DNA of 64,000 nt from Pieris napi (GCF_905475465.1 NC_062251.1:11010047-11074046); one strand, 5' to 3'; shown: positions 33,540 to 45,700, counted from the stretch's first letter. Notes: generated from the sequence alone by a model not told the origin. Numbers and translations are program-made.

Positions 33540-34793
33540 ATGGAGCGCGAAGCTTCCCTTGAGAATTTTTCAATTGCACAAGATGCATTATTAGATAGGA
33601 TTTTAAGAGCTTTAAAATTTGTACCTAACTTCGACGGAAGTGCGTGTAATTTAACTAGATTTTTGAATTTGTGTGACACTTTAGTAGTCACTTATGCCAA
33701 GCCAAGTCCGGGTAATGATGTTACGAATTTAGCATTAATTAATGGAATAATTAATAAAATAACTGGCGCTGCCGCCAGAGCCCTATCAACAAATGGGGCC
33801 CCTCAAAATTGGAGTGGCATAAGAAGCACTCTAATTAATAGCTTCTCAGATCACAGAGATGAGTCTACTCTTTATACTGATTTGTCGCAATTAACTCAAG
33901 GATCAGATAGCCCACATATATTTTATGAGCGTATACAAAATTTATTGAGTACAATCATTACATATGTAGAAATTCATGATAAAATAGACACAACTATTCA
34001 GGCTAAACGTAATTTATACAATAGCCTCGCGTTAAAAACGTATCTAAAAGGTTTGGAGGAACCTCTGGGCTCACGCATACGATGTATGAGACCAGAAACA
34101 TTAGAAGTGGCGTTGCAATATGCAAAAGACGAGATGAACATAATTTACTTGCAAAACAAAAATATGAAGAGACAAAATTTTACACCTCAAATATCTAGCT
34201 CGCCTACTCTAAAACCTTATAGATACGATATTAATCCACAGTATCAAAAACCTTTTAACTTGCCAAGATTAAATAATGGTCAACATTTTAATAACAATTC
34301 ATATAAGCCTCACATGTACCATCAGCAAGGTCCTTCAAGGACCCAACAAATGTTTAAAGCTTTGCCAAGGTCGAATATGTCTACGGGATTTAGAATTCCA
34401 CCCCGTCAACCAATGCCTATGAAAAATTACCCTCAACCCATGAGTGGTATTAGTCACCCTGCTGCTCGAGTTTTACCACCTACTCAGACTGGACATGACT
34501 GGAGGATTCATGGTAATCCACCCCCTAACAATTACTTTAAAACTCGACAGATTAATAATAACGAATTAAATGACCCTTATCTCTATAGCGACTATGACTA
34601 TGACAATGACGAATATCCATGTGACTTTCAACAATATGACCCTAACTACTTACCATATGACTGTTCAACAGCCGACGAATATAATATAACGGAGTTTACT
34701 GAACAATCGGAAACCATAAATTCTGAAAACAACGTGCCAGAACCTTCCAAACAGGATTTTCCAAAGGATCGAAAGATAGTTTTCCCCGAATAG
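33540..34793 (+). CDS. gag: errantivirus Gag
   Basis: Structural protein of the particle. The frame is open from about 33,387 to the TAG at 34,791. The first ATG is 33,540 (MEREASLENFSIAQDA), which I take as the start, unless leader splicing supplies an earlier one. The N-terminal half is helical with the FVPNFDGSACNLTRFLNLCD stretch typical of errantivirus gag. The C-terminal half is rich in Asn, Gln, Pro and Tyr, with an acidic tyrosine cluster (YSDYDYDNDEYPCDF). No CCHC zinc knuckle is present, as usual for this group. Pol follows in the -1 frame, with a slippery site at the very end. Confidence 0.88.
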   Translation: MEREASLENFSIAQDALLDRILRALKFVPNFDGSACNLTRFLNLCDTLVVTYAKPSPGNDVTNLALINGIINKITGAAARALSTNGAPQNWSGIRSTLINSFSDHRDESTLYTDLSQLTQGSDSPHIFYERIQNLLSTIITYVEIHDKIDTTIQAKRNLYNSLALKTYLKGLEEPLGSRIRCMRPETLEVALQYAKDEMNIIYLQNKNMKRQNFTPQISSSPTLKPYRYDINPQYQKPFNLPRLNNGQHFNNNSYKPHMYHQQGPSRTQQMFKALPRSNMSTGFRIPPRQPMPMKNYPQPMSGISHPAARVLPPTQTGHDWRIHGNPPPNNYFKTRQINNNELNDPYLYSDYDYDNDEYPCDFQQYDPNYLPYDCSTADEYNITEFTEQSETINSENNVPEPSKQDFPKDRKIVFPE

Positions 34794-35761
34794 AGTTAAA
34801 TATACAAAATCAAAGACAATTACCATTTATTCAAGTTCTAATTCACCCAGATCTCCCACCATTAAAATTTCTAATTGATACAGGTGCGAATCAATCTTTT
34901 ATAAGACCCGAAGCTATAGATACTTACTTTCCAAATTTTCCTTTAAACTTCGAACCATTTATTGTTTCAAACGTGCATGCTACTACCAAGAATGATTATA
35001 CAATATATATACCGTGTTTCAAAGAATTCAAAGACAATGCATGGATAAAATTATACGTGTATAAATTCCATAATTATTTCGATGGACTAATTGGTTGTGA
35101 TCTTCTTCAAAAATGGTCGGCAAAAATTGATTTAGAATCTAGAAAATTAATTACGAAGTTTGCATCTAACCCCCTTCATATGTACATGTCCGATAGTGTG
35201 AATTTATGCGAAGCTATAATTCCAGCTAATTCTTCGAAATTAATACGTGTGCCTACTTCTATATCCAACGGTGATATATGTATTCAAGATCAAAAAGTCG
35301 GGAAATGTTACATAAACGAATGCATAACCACGGCAAATAATCATCACGCAATTTTAGAAATGTCTAATCCCACCAACAGTGATATTATAATTTCTTTAAC
35401 GGAACCCATTAAAGCTCATATATTTAATGAACAAGTGTCATATGATACTTTCAATAACAATGCCCGAGCTCGCGACGTCTTATCGCGTTTGCGCATAGAT
35501 CATTTAAACGCAGAGGAGACAGCTAATATAAAAAGTATTTGTAGACAGTATTCAGACATTTTTCATCTTGAACACGAACCTTTGACATTTACTAATAAAA
35601 TCAAACACTGTATTAATACGACCGATGAATTGCCTGTTCATAGTAAAACCTATAGATATCCATATATACATCGTGACGAGGTTCAAAATCAAATAAAAAA
35701 CATGTTAGATCAAGGTATAATTAGACCTTCTACCTCCGCATGGAGGAGGAGGAGTAGTTAA
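34742..35761 (+). pseudogene. pol: errantivirus Pol, first part (protease and RT start)
   Basis: The -1 frame relative to gag. The aspartic protease active site LIDTGANQSFIRPE is at about 34,871-34,912. A linker and the start of the reverse transcriptase (KHCINTTDELPVHSKTYRYP, then MLDQGIIRPSTSAW) follow to 35,743. After AW the sequence turns into an AGG triplet run and stops at 35,759. The expected residues between the SAW motif and the next RT block are missing, and the frame changes. Break described, not repaired. Confidence 0.85.
34781..34787 (+). promoter_or_regulatory. candidate -1 ribosomal frameshift heptamer
   Basis: T TTC CCC in the gag frame fits the X XXY YYZ rule and lies one codon (GAA) before the gag stop TAG. 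The pol frame (-1 relative to gag) is open across this point and runs straight into the protease. A slip here would fuse gag to pol. No structure downstream was modelled. Confidence 0.65.
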
Positions 35762-38477
35762 GTGGCGATTAGTCATTGACTTTCGGAAGTTAAATGATAA
35801 AACGATTGACGACAAGTATCCGATTCCAAATATTACAGACATTCTAGATAAATTAGGTAAATGCCAATATTTCTGTACATTAGATTTGGCTAGTGGCTTC
35901 CATCAAGTGGAGATGTCATCCAAAGACATTCACAAAACTGCATTTAGCGTAGAGCATGGTCATTACGAATTCCTTCGAATGCCCATGGGCCTAAAAAATT
36001 CTCCATCTACTTTTCAACGTGTTATGGACAATGTTCTTCAAGGTCTAGTTAACAAAATATGTGTAATTTATCTCGATGACATTTTAGTGTTTGGTACCTC
36101 CCTTCAGGAAATGATGACTAATCTTAAAGAAGTATTTCAACGCTTAAGAGATTCTAACTTTAAAATCCAAATGGATAAATCCGAATTCCTTAAACGAGAA
36201 ACCCCTTATTTAGGTCATATAATTACGACCGAAGGTGTTAAACCTAACCCAGATAAGATCAAGGCCATAGCAAATTATCCCATACCAAAAACAACAAAGC
36301 AAATTAAAGGTTTTTTAGGACTATTAGGTTACTATAGAAAATTTATTTCTGATTTCGCAAAAATCACTAAACCTCTTACATCATGTCTAAAAAAAAGCGC
36401 TACTATTACCTTATCTCCGGAATATATCAAATGTTTCGAACACTGCAAAACTTTATTAATGAATGATCCTATCCTACAGTACCCCGATTTTACAAAAGAT
36501 TTCATACTAACGACAGACGCATCAAATATCGCATTAGGAGCCGTTTTATCCCAAGGTTCAATAGGTAGCGATAGACCCATAGCATACGCATCCAGGACTC
36601 TAAATACTAGTGAACAAAATTATTCAACAATAGAGAAAGAGTTATTAGCCATAGTTTGGGCTACTAAGTATTTCAGGCCATACCTTTTTGGGTGTAAGTT
36701 TCGAATTGTCACCGACCATAAGCCTTTGCAATGGCTTATGAATTTAAAGGAGCCAAATTCCCGTTTAACAAGGTGGAAACTAAAACTCGCAGAGTACGAT
36801 TTTATTGTAATATATAAAAAGGATAAGTGTAATACGAACGCAGACGCGCTATCGCGTATTGAAATACACAATGACGAAGCTATGTCCCTAATAGTTAATA
36901 CGTCACGGGACCCGCGTCGTCATAGTACCTCATCGACACTTACAGCAGCCTCACAGAATAGCAAATCTTCCTCATCCACTCTGACAGCACCTGAAACACG
37001 CGAATTCCAATCACCACAGAGTTCGTCGCATACTGAAACCGCTCATACTAGCTCTGAAAATCCCATTCTTGAGATTCCTATTAGCGATGACCCTTTAAAT
37101 AAATTCCGCAGACAGATATTAATTAATATAGTTAATCACTTACCTAGAGTGAAGCCCGTCATTAGTAAACCATTCGAAAAATTCTCTCTCATTTCAGTTC
37201 AAGTTCATGTAGACAACCTAGAACAAGGAACTATCGACCTCATTAAAAAATATGTTGATCCAAATATCCGTACAGCAATTTTAGTCCAGCCAATAGATAG
37301 AATGCTTCATATTGTTCCTATTATTCAAAGAACTTTTAGAAGTTCCTCTATGAAAGTATTACTCGTCAAACGGCAAACTGAGAATGTATCAGATTATCTA
37401 AACCAACAGGATACTATTAGGAAATATCACGAAGGTAAAACCAACCACCGTGGTATCAATGAGACATATAACTCTTTGTCACAACGTTATTTTTGGCCTA
37501 ATATGAAATCAGATATAACAGAATATATAAATCGATGTTCATTATGTAATTGTGCGAAATACGATCGCCACCCAATACAGCAACAGTTTAAAATTGTACC
37601 TCCGCCATCAAAACCCTTTGACATGCTACATGTAGATGTATTAACTATAGAACAAGAAAAATATTTAACTTTAATAGACGCATTTTCCAAATATGCACAG
37701 GCGTATCGTATAAGCGACTGTACAGCCCCTAATATCGTAAAATCATTACTAACGTTCATCACCCATCACGGTTCACCAATGTCCTTGACTACTGACCAAG
37801 GAACCGAGTTTACGAATCAAGTTGTAACTGAATTTTTACGTCTTCACAAAATACACCATCATAAGATCGCTGCACACACCCCAAATGAAAACGGCATGAT
37901 AGAACGTTTCCATAGTACTCTCTTAGAACATCTCCGAATATTAAAATTAAAACATAAAAATGAATCTGCCTCCAATTTAGTACCTTACGCAATTTTAGCA
38001 TATAATAGTTCCATACATAGTTTAACTAAATGTAGACCCTATGACTTAATCACTGGACATTACGACCCAAGAGACCCCACTGATTTAAATTTATCCGAAC
38101 GTTTATTACAACAATATATGCAAAACCATCATAGTAAAATGGATACAGTATATCGACTTATACATGACTCATCGTTCGCCGAACGCGAAGCGATTATGAC
38201 GCAACGAAATACTCACAGAGAACCCGAAGTACAGTATGAACCCGACCAAGAGATATATGTACGAAATCCGATGGCAGCTAGACAAAAGCTAGCCACGCGC
38301 TATACACAAGATAAAGTCATAGCTAACTTACCTATACATATATATACTTCACGCAGACGCGGACCGGTAGCAAAATCTAGATTAAAACGACAAAAGACAC
38401 ATAAAGATTCTACTTTGTTACAGGTACCTAATCCTGACTCTGACAACCCTAGCCCAAGCGCAAGAAATTCGACTTGA
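35751..38477 (+). pseudogene. pol: errantivirus Pol, second part (RT, RNase H, integrase)
   Basis: Resumes in another frame with GVVKWRLVIDFRKLND. It contains the RT catalytic YLDD (36,069-36,080), RNase H (TTDASNIALGAVLSQ near 36,510 and EKELLAIVWATKYF), a linker, the integrase zinc region (H-H-C-C, about 37,420-37,550) and integrase core residues in HVDVLTIEQEKY, TDQGTEFTN and NENGMIERFH. It ends at 38,475-38,477, overlapping the env frame. Everything after the deletion is intact; the lesion is confined to a few tens of bases in the RT fingers. Confidence 0.88.
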
Positions 38478-40101
38478 CAGCCTTGACAATGGACCTGGCT
38501 TATTTCCCTTTAAATTAGGAGATACTAAAATCATTTCTCACCATCATGTTTTCCTGAAAGACATTAACATAGACCTAATAGAACAACAAGTACTTGACTT
38601 GCAGACAAAATTGACTGAAACTATTCATAGACTACCGAACGGTTACTCATTACGTTTCAAGAGCCAAACCGACTATATTAATAATAAATTAAATAAAGTT
38701 ATGTTACAGTTAAAATCATTCGAACCCGACTCCAGGGTTAAACGAGGCATCATTAATCCATTGGGTACTCTTATAAAGTTTATTTCTGGGAATCTCGATC
38801 ATAATGACGCTCTGAGATATGAGACAGCTATTCATATTTTAAAATCGAATAATAAAGAATTAAGTTCTAGTTTTAATCAACATATTTCACTTTTTAAAGA
38901 ATATAGCATACAACAAACTCAAGTATTGAATAATTTAACAGATAATCAAATAAAATTAAGTAAAGCCCTTAACTATATAATAAACATGTCTAACTCGGAC
39001 AATCAAAGCGTAATTCGATACTCCCGCCTGTCGCTAATATTCAACATTATAAGCGATAACGTGCAGGAATTATATAATGAGATAATTAGAATAGAAAATA
39101 TATTAGCTTTTAGTCGCAATATGTCTTTGCACCATTCTATATTAAATATTAATGATTTAAAAATAATGTTAAGAAAATTGAAAAATCTGTATGGCACAGA
39201 TCAAATTTTAGATTTGGAGATAAGAAACTTTTATGATATAATTAGCTTAGGTTCATATTATATAGACAGGAAAATAGTGGTTGTCCTTAGCTTTCCTATT
39301 ACCTTACCTTCAATATTCCAACTTTATCGATTGTGTCCTGTACCTAATATACATTCTCAGGTAATTATCCCGTCCTATCCATATGTAGCAACTAATACTA
39401 AAGAATTTGTGTACATAGAGACAGAATGTCCGAAGATCAACAGGTGGCACATATGCGAGCAAAAACTACGTCATCAAATGAAGACCAAAAAGGACTGCAT
39501 CTACGAAATTATTCATTCTCAAGAAATAGACAAATCATGTTCCTCAACGCCTATTACTATGTATAAAGAAGCTCTTACGGAACAAGACAGTCAGCATTAT
39601 ATAATATCATTCCCAAAACCTACAAAAGTTCAACTCGTCTGTTCCCACGAAAAATATGAAATACTTCACGGCAGCTATTTCGCAACAATACCTAAATCAT
39701 GTATGTTAAAATCCTCAGAAATTACGGCCACCAACATCGACGACCGAGTTAAAGGAAGCGGTGTCGAAATCATTAATTTTCCTCGAATGGACAACATCAT
39801 TCAACAAAATCAACCAGGTGTCCAACTTAATTCAATCGATCTCACGAAGTTACACAATATGCAAAATGGAATTACAATGAAAGCACCGGCGGGAACATAT
39901 GATTCATCAAACATAATATACCACACAACGATTCCTTTGTACTTCGCTATGACCACACTCCTGGGCGCAGCTGTACTTTTCTTCGTACTCCGATATCGCC
40001 GAAATACATCTTCGAAACCGATTTCAAAAACGGATAATAAGAACATGTCTGCGCAAGAACTTCGAGCCGCAACTTTTGCTATAGACATCAATAGCAAATA
40101 G
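38422..40101 (+). CDS. env: errantivirus Env-like glycoprotein
   Basis: Envelope protein of the type errantiviruses share with baculovirus fusion proteins. A splice acceptor (CTACTTTGTTACAG, ending 38,421) precedes a hydrophobic, signal-peptide-like stretch (about 38,422-38,460). A furin-like RVKR site lies at 38,734-38,745, followed by a glycine-led conserved segment. A long helical ectodomain comes next, then a membrane anchor at about 39,931-39,993 and a short basic tail. There is no ATG before 38,599 in this frame, so the start probably comes from a spliced leader. The frame is uninterrupted. Function in transmission is inferred from the family. Confidence 0.85.
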   Translation, partial: RYLILTLTTLAQAQEIRLDSLDNGPGLFPFKLGDTKIISHHHVFLKDINIDLIEQQVLDLQTKLTETIHRLPNGYSLRFKSQTDYINNKLNKVMLQLKSFEPDSRVKRGIINPLGTLIKFISGNLDHNDALRYETAIHILKSNNKELSSSFNQHISLFKEYSIQQTQVLNNLTDNQIKLSKALNYIINMSNSDNQSVIRYSRLSLIFNIISDNVQELYNEIIRIENILAFSRNMSLHHSILNINDLKIMLRKLKNLYGTDQILDLEIRNFYDIISLGSYYIDRKIVVVLSFPITLPSIFQLYRLCPVPNIHSQVIIPSYPYVATNTKEFVYIETECPKINRWHICEQKLRHQMKTKKDCIYEIIHSQEIDKSCSSTPITMYKEALTEQDSQHYIISFPKPTKVQLVCSHEKYEILHGSYFATIPKSCMLKSSEITATNIDDRVKGSGVEIINFPRMDNIIQQNQPGVQLNSIDLTKLHNMQNGITMKAPAGTYDSSNIIYHTTIPLYFAMTTLLGAAVLFFVLRYRRNTSSKPISKTDNKNMSAQELRAATFAIDINSK

Positions 40102-40111
40102 TTGCTCATCT

Positions 40112-40122
40112 TACGGGGGAGA
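40112..40122 (+). promoter_or_regulatory. polypurine tract of the errantivirus
   Basis: GGGGGAGA immediately before the 3' LTR, the expected plus-strand primer site. Confidence 0.8.
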
Positions 40123-40424
40123 TGTTACATATTCATTGCACTCCCTTTGCCCCGCATACCCAATACAAGTCACCTCTTACGAAACTACGCTATATATAAG
40201 GAAAGGGACAAGAGAACCAATAGCTTTTGATCGGATACCTCATATCGGACCGGTCAAGTCTCATCTAGTTAAGTTTATTATATAATATATTTATCGTGCA
40301 CCTAATATCGGGCCGATTAAATAATTGTATTTAGTTAAGTTCATTATTTGTAAAAGGAATTAATTAAAGTAATTTTAATATATTTTGGTTTTTTTTGGAA
40401 TCCACCGCTGGCCCTCACTTAATT
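40123..40424 (+). repeat. errantivirus 3' LTR
   Basis: 302 bp, same length as the 5' LTR with one substitution (T run GGTTTTTTTTGG instead of GGTTTCTTTTGG). Followed by CACA, the target duplication. Confidence 0.95.
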
Positions 40425-40989
40425 CACATATATCTTCAATTTATTGTTATTTATGTATTCATTTATTTTATTATTGCAATAACTAGAAATTTACGAGTAA
40501 CCTTTAGAAAATGTATTAATTATTTAAAGATGACAATAATTTTATTACGTAGAACGGATCGCAATGTTTTGACAATAGCAACAGAGCACTTGTATCAACT
40601 ATCAACAATTGAAAATTTTAAACCACTTTTTCTCTTTTCTGTTTCTGTTTGTATGAGCTTATAAATATTAAATTGATCTTTGTGACTTGATTTGTGACTG
40701 GCTTTGTGACTTGGACCTGGACCAATCTGGATCGTATACCTACTTAAGACCTACGCATTCCCGAAGCACTGTGACGTTTTGTGATTTGGCTTTGTTACAT
40801 GGACCGCTTGGAAATATCAATATCGAAAGTGACATGATGGAGAGAGAGAGTTCTATCTTCAATAGAAAACATTGAAAGGGTAGGAACTGCAGCCGATATG
40901 AATCCACGAATGCCTAAAGTGTTGTATATGTTCGGAACTAATAAAACCAAAATCCTTCCATCCTGTACGGTGAGAATGAATTCAAAAGA

Positions 40990-41142
40990 AGGAACCGTAT
41001 TTTGAAACACACGGTATTAAATGTGATCCTGCCGCTGATCATTACAAACTTGCAACCTTATAACAACAGAGGATCGCCAAACCTACCGCAATTGCAAATA
41101 CTTATTGCATTAAGGCATAAAAATGCAACTGGATGTTTTCAG
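40990..41142 (+). pseudogene. Harbinger transposase exon 1 (N-terminal part)
   Basis: Encodes NRILKHTVLNVILPLIITNL then RGSPNLPQLQILIALRHKNA and TGCFQ, the helical N-terminal region of HARBI1-like transposases. A GTAATATT donor follows at 41,143. Upstream of about 40,990 stops appear, so the true start is lost or in another exon. Confidence 0.65.
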
Positions 41143-41295
41143 GTAATATTGTGTTCATAAATATGTATGGTTTTTCAAGTTGATATATTATACCTCTTCT
41201 CAAATGATTTTAAATACATATGTTGAAGACTTTTGTCTTCTGACTTTCAGAAACATAACATATATGTGACTAATAATAATTTATTGACATTACAG

Positions 41296-41960
41296 ATGGT
41301 GTGTGGTGATCTGAACAGCATAAGCCAATCTACAGTCTGTTTAATTATAAATAAAGTCTCTGCAGAGTTGAGTAAATTACTTCCTAGATTTGTAAATTTT
41401 CCAAGAAATATGAACACAGCCAAAACGAAGTTTGAAGAATTAGGAAGATCTAATACTCACCATGGCCTAAACAGTATAATCGGAGCTATTGACTGCACCC
41501 ATATAAAAATTAATAGACCCAAAGGTATCGCTCACTCTGAAGCATACAGAAATAAAAAAGGGTATTTTTCTGTAAATGTGCAAGTAATAATAGGGCCTGA
41601 TATGGAAATATTTGCTATAGTGACTAGGTGGCCTGGCAGTTCACACGACAGCAGGATATTTAGAAAATGCCTGTTTTAGTAGGTGACAGCGGTTATCCAG
41701 CACTTAACTTCATGTTAACAACACTTTTAAATCCAATGACAAGAGCTGACAATATTTATAATTATTCTCAAATAAGAACTAGGCATATTTTTTAAAGGTT
41801 TTTCGGAGTGTGAAAAAGGAAATTTCCATGTTTACAGCTAGGACTACAGTCAAAATTGACAAATACTAGTTATATATAATTATAGCTTGTGCTGTATTGC
41901 ATAATATAGGTATACAGAGAGGCGATGCTTATGATGATGGTGATCTTGCTGACAGCAGAA
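41296..41960 (+). pseudogene. Harbinger transposase exon 2 (DDE_4 domain), frame-broken
   Basis: The acceptor TTGACATTACAG ends at 41,295, and the phase agrees with exon 1. It encodes MVCGDLNSISQSTVCLIINK, then IIGAIDCTHIKINRPKG (first catalytic D), YRNKKGYFSVNVQVIIGPDM and WPGSSHDSRIFRKCLF (second D region). A stop at 41,677 follows. In the next frame VGDSGYPALNFMLTTLLNPM continues at once, so a one-base shift lies near 41,675. Later pieces (CAVLHNIGIQRGD near 41,890-41,930) are degenerate. The transposase is inactive. Confidence 0.85.
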
Positions 41961-42772
41961 GTTGAGTAACACAGAAACAGTGAAAGATCTCCTACAGGTC
42001 TAGCATTCCGGCAATCTGTGATTGCACAATTTAACTAGGTAATTTGTTTGGTAATAAAGAATATCAAAACAAAACTTGTTTCATTTTAATCATTTATTTT
42101 CTGATTCTTTTTTTAAGTGTAAATTCTATTTCTAACAGATTTTTTAATTTCATATGTTCCACTCCTATCTCAAATTTTTTAGGGTAGTCAGGTAATAAAT
42201 GGTAGAAGATTCAGGGAAACGAAAATAACAGATGTGAAGCGAGAGACATCGGTTAGATTATAGTTTGAATTTCGTTGTCACTATAATATGCCAGGGCTGC
42301 CAGGTGACATACAAAATTACACCAGTTATTTTTAAGATTTCTCAAAAATGGGGTTTGAACAATTACATAAATAATATAAATAAACAACAATAAATACCAT
42401 AATAATGTGTAATTATTTTATTTCATGCATTTCATAGGTATTTATCAAGATCATTTATAATTTCTTTGAATTCAAATTCTATTTTTCCCAAAGTCTATGG
42501 AACTCCGATACAAAATGGCAACACCGTTCATTAAAAACCGACAAAAATAAAAAGTCCAGTAAAAGATATGATGGTAAAGCAAATTTTGGGCCATTATTTT
42601 TGTTAGGCTTATAGTCAAAGTTTTTGGTAAGTCGTCGATTTCGTGGACTTGAGATTAAGCTAAGCCAACACTAGGGAGAGATTCGCAGTTTGCTCTATAA
42701 ATACCGACTGTGTCTTAGCTCGATAGTTAAGTCAGAGCAAAGTCTAAGTGCGCACTATAGATCTCACCCTTA

Positions 42773-45700
42773 GACTTTACAAAACCTTCCCTTGTTACTA
42801 CAAAATTAAATTTAACATTCCAACATTTTGGCGAATTTTTAAGCCCATATAAGGATTTGTTTAGCTTAACTATATTATTGTCACCAGAATAGGCTCCTTC
42901 TGGCAACCTAATGTAAACATCTTCAGTTATTTCCCCATACAAAAATGCCCCAGTTACATCCATTTGGTATATAGGCTTGTTTAATTTAGTTGCTATTACA
43001 ACAAACACTCTAAAGGTTGATAATCTTGCTACTGGTGCATAAATATCATAATAATCAAACACATCTTCTTGTTCAAACCCTCTAGCCACTAATCTAGCCT
43101 TATATTGTTTAACACTACTTACACCTTTCAGTTTAAAAACCCATTTGCTACTCACCATCTTCGTGTTCACTGGTGCATCACAATAGTCCCAAGTATTGTT
43201 CGCTTTTAAGGTTTGCAACTCTTTGTCTATAGCTTCACTCCATTTGCTAGCGTCTTTTCTACTCATAGCATCCTTGTATGTCACTGGCTCACTTTCTTCA
43301 CTGTATACATTATTACACTTGTAGAATGAGGTTTGTTTTCTCACACGTTTGCTTCTTTCATTTAGGACTGGTGTTGTCTCTTCTGATGAAGTTTCTTCAT
43401 CACTACATGGTTGATATTCACTTACAGACACACTTTCACACATAGTGATTTCACAGCTATCTTCATCAAAGTTTGTAGGGGTAACTTCTGAGGTTGTTTG
43501 AGATTCTTCACCTCCATTATTTTCTTCCTTGGAGTCAAACATTATTATTGGTTCTCCCTTTTTATTCTTTTCTTGTTCCAAGAAAACCACATCTCTCTTT
43601 GTATCAACAGTATTCTTCTCCGAGAAATATATTCTATAACCCTTGATGTCTTCCCCGTATCCAACCATCAATCCTTTTTCTGCTTTCTTATCCCATTTCT
43701 TTCTTCTTTCTTTTGGTATATGTGCATACACTGGTGTACCAAATATTTTCAATTCATGAATGTCGAAACTTTGATTTGTCCATACTTCAAATGGTGTCTT
43801 CTCATTTTGTTTACTCTTCCCCGTCCTATTTAGCACAAATGCTGCTGTATTTACTGCTTCTGCCCATAATTTCTTTGGTAAGTTCTTTGCATACAACATT
43901 GTTCTTGCTGCTTCCACCAGGGTTCTATTTTCTCTCTCAGCCTTCCCATTTTGTTCAGGTGTATATGGTACTGTTGTTTGGTGTATAATTCCACGTTTTG
44001 AAAACACTTCTTTTAACTCCTTGTTGACGAACTCGAGACCGTTGTCAGTTCTAAACATTTTTATCTTATTCCCAGTTACATTTTCTGCCTTATCAATGAA
44101 ATCTTCAACACAATTCTTTATCTGGTCTTTTGTCTTGACGAAATAGACACAACGGTAGTTTGAATAGTCATCCTTCAGTATAACGAAATATCTGGAGCCA
44201 CCAACAGACACCTCCTCCATTGGACCGCAGGTGTCAGCATGAATGAGCTCGCAGGTTTTTGTGCTGACATGATCGCTTTTACCAAACGGTAACCGGTGTA
44301 TTTTACCCTTCAAGCAGCTCTCACATACAGAAGAGGTTAGTTCTGTGTTTATGTCCTTTTGCTGCAATACTTTTCTCACATGATCGAAATTCTGATGTGC
44401 TAATTTTTCGTGCCACTCATTTAAATCATTGTTTACTGTTTTAGCGACGCTCGCCACCTCGCATTTATAGCGTAAAACCATGTAATAAGAGTTCCCAACA
44501 CGTTTTGCAATCGCACAAACACTATCGTTTTTGTAAAACTTGCACGAACCGTCATCTGTCATCATAACGTATCCTTTGTCTATGGCACGATTTACAGAGA
44601 ACAAATTGGTTTTCAATTCCGGAACGAACAAAACGCCATCTAACGTAGTGTCAATCCATTCAGTGCCATTATGCACTTGCACCGCCATCTGTCCGCAGCC
44701 CAACACACTTATCGCCGCTCCATTACCCACGATAACGGATCTTTGAGAATCACTTGAAAAACTTGAATAAGACATAAATAAAGCACGGTCGTAACACATA
44801 TGTTCACTTGCCCCAGAGTCCACCAGCCACTTGGATTCTACGTATAGATTTTGTCCACTCGACACAACAAATGCATTACTTTCTTTACTCTTTTTACTAT
44901 TCTTATTCTCTTTTGTCATTATTTTATTCTTCCTGAACCAGCACTGCGCCTTACAATGTCCAGCTTTGCCACAATAAAAACAGTTATTATTGTTCATTTT
45001 TTCTTCACTGTTATTTTTATTGTTCTTACTTCTACACTCACTTTGAACATGTCCAAGCCTCCCACAGTTGAAACATTTTACACCACTCCTGTTCCGGGCA
45101 ACAAATGCAGATGATGATGCCTGCTCTGGATCATAATTCTTCTCCTTCACCCTTTCTTCTTCAACTAACAACCTGGCCACTAAATTGTCAAATGTTTGCT
45201 TATGGTCAGGTGCAGACTCCCACGCTGAGACAAAATGTTTGTATTGGTCCGGCAGAGACATTAATATTTTTGTTATAACAAGCTTGTCGGAGATCTCTTC
45301 ACCCAATTGCTTTAACTTGTTTTGCATTTCTTGAATCCTTGACAAAAATACTGACATCTCAGTCCCCGCTTCATATTTATATTGAAAAAATCTCTGCTGT
45401 ACAATATGAATACTGGTCTCTGACTTTTGCTCGAATACACTTTGTAGTTTTGTCCACATGTCAGCCGAGGTTGTACAAGAAATGATGTGTAGCATAACAT
45501 CTTCGCTCATTCTTGTCACCAACAACGTTTGAGCTTTAGCATCCTTTGCTTCCCAGGCAGCTTTTTGACCAGCTTCCTCTGGTTTTAAAATTGTTCCTTG
45601 GACTATGTCCAGCCAACCATAACCTCGCAAGAGTACGGTTGTTTGAAATTTCCAGATGTTCCAGTTTCTGGAGCCTTCCAGCTTAATAACACTGCTGTTG

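Larger units (their letters stand above)
32870..40424 (+). mobile_element. errantivirus (env-bearing gypsy-type LTR element)
   Basis: A complete 7,555-bp provirus-like element: LTR, primer site, gag, pol, env, purine tract, LTR. CACA is duplicated on both sides (32,866-32,869 and 40,425-40,428). The LTRs end in AATT as in insect errantiviruses. It lies between the left end and the transposase of the Harbinger element. The LTRs differ at one base, so insertion is recent. Pol has an internal deletion, so this copy cannot make a full polymerase by itself. Confidence 0.93.
32621..42769 (+). mobile_element. PIF/Harbinger DNA transposon carrying an errantivirus
   Basis: The ends are inverted: GGGTGAGATCTATAGTGCGC at 32,621 and its reverse complement ending at 42,769 extend about 41 bp with only 2-3 differences. 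TTA flanks both sides (32,618-32,620 and 42,770-42,772), the PIF/Harbinger target duplication. GAGATTAAGCTAAGCC recurs 120 bp inside each end in the same orientation. Without the errantivirus and its 4-bp duplication the element is about 2.59 kb. Its transposase (about 40,990-41,960) is frame-broken. It sits inside copia RT. Confidence 0.9.

Noticed and set aside
40395..40875. small frames between the errantivirus and the transposase
   Set aside because: No recognisable content; they are non-coding Harbinger sequence.
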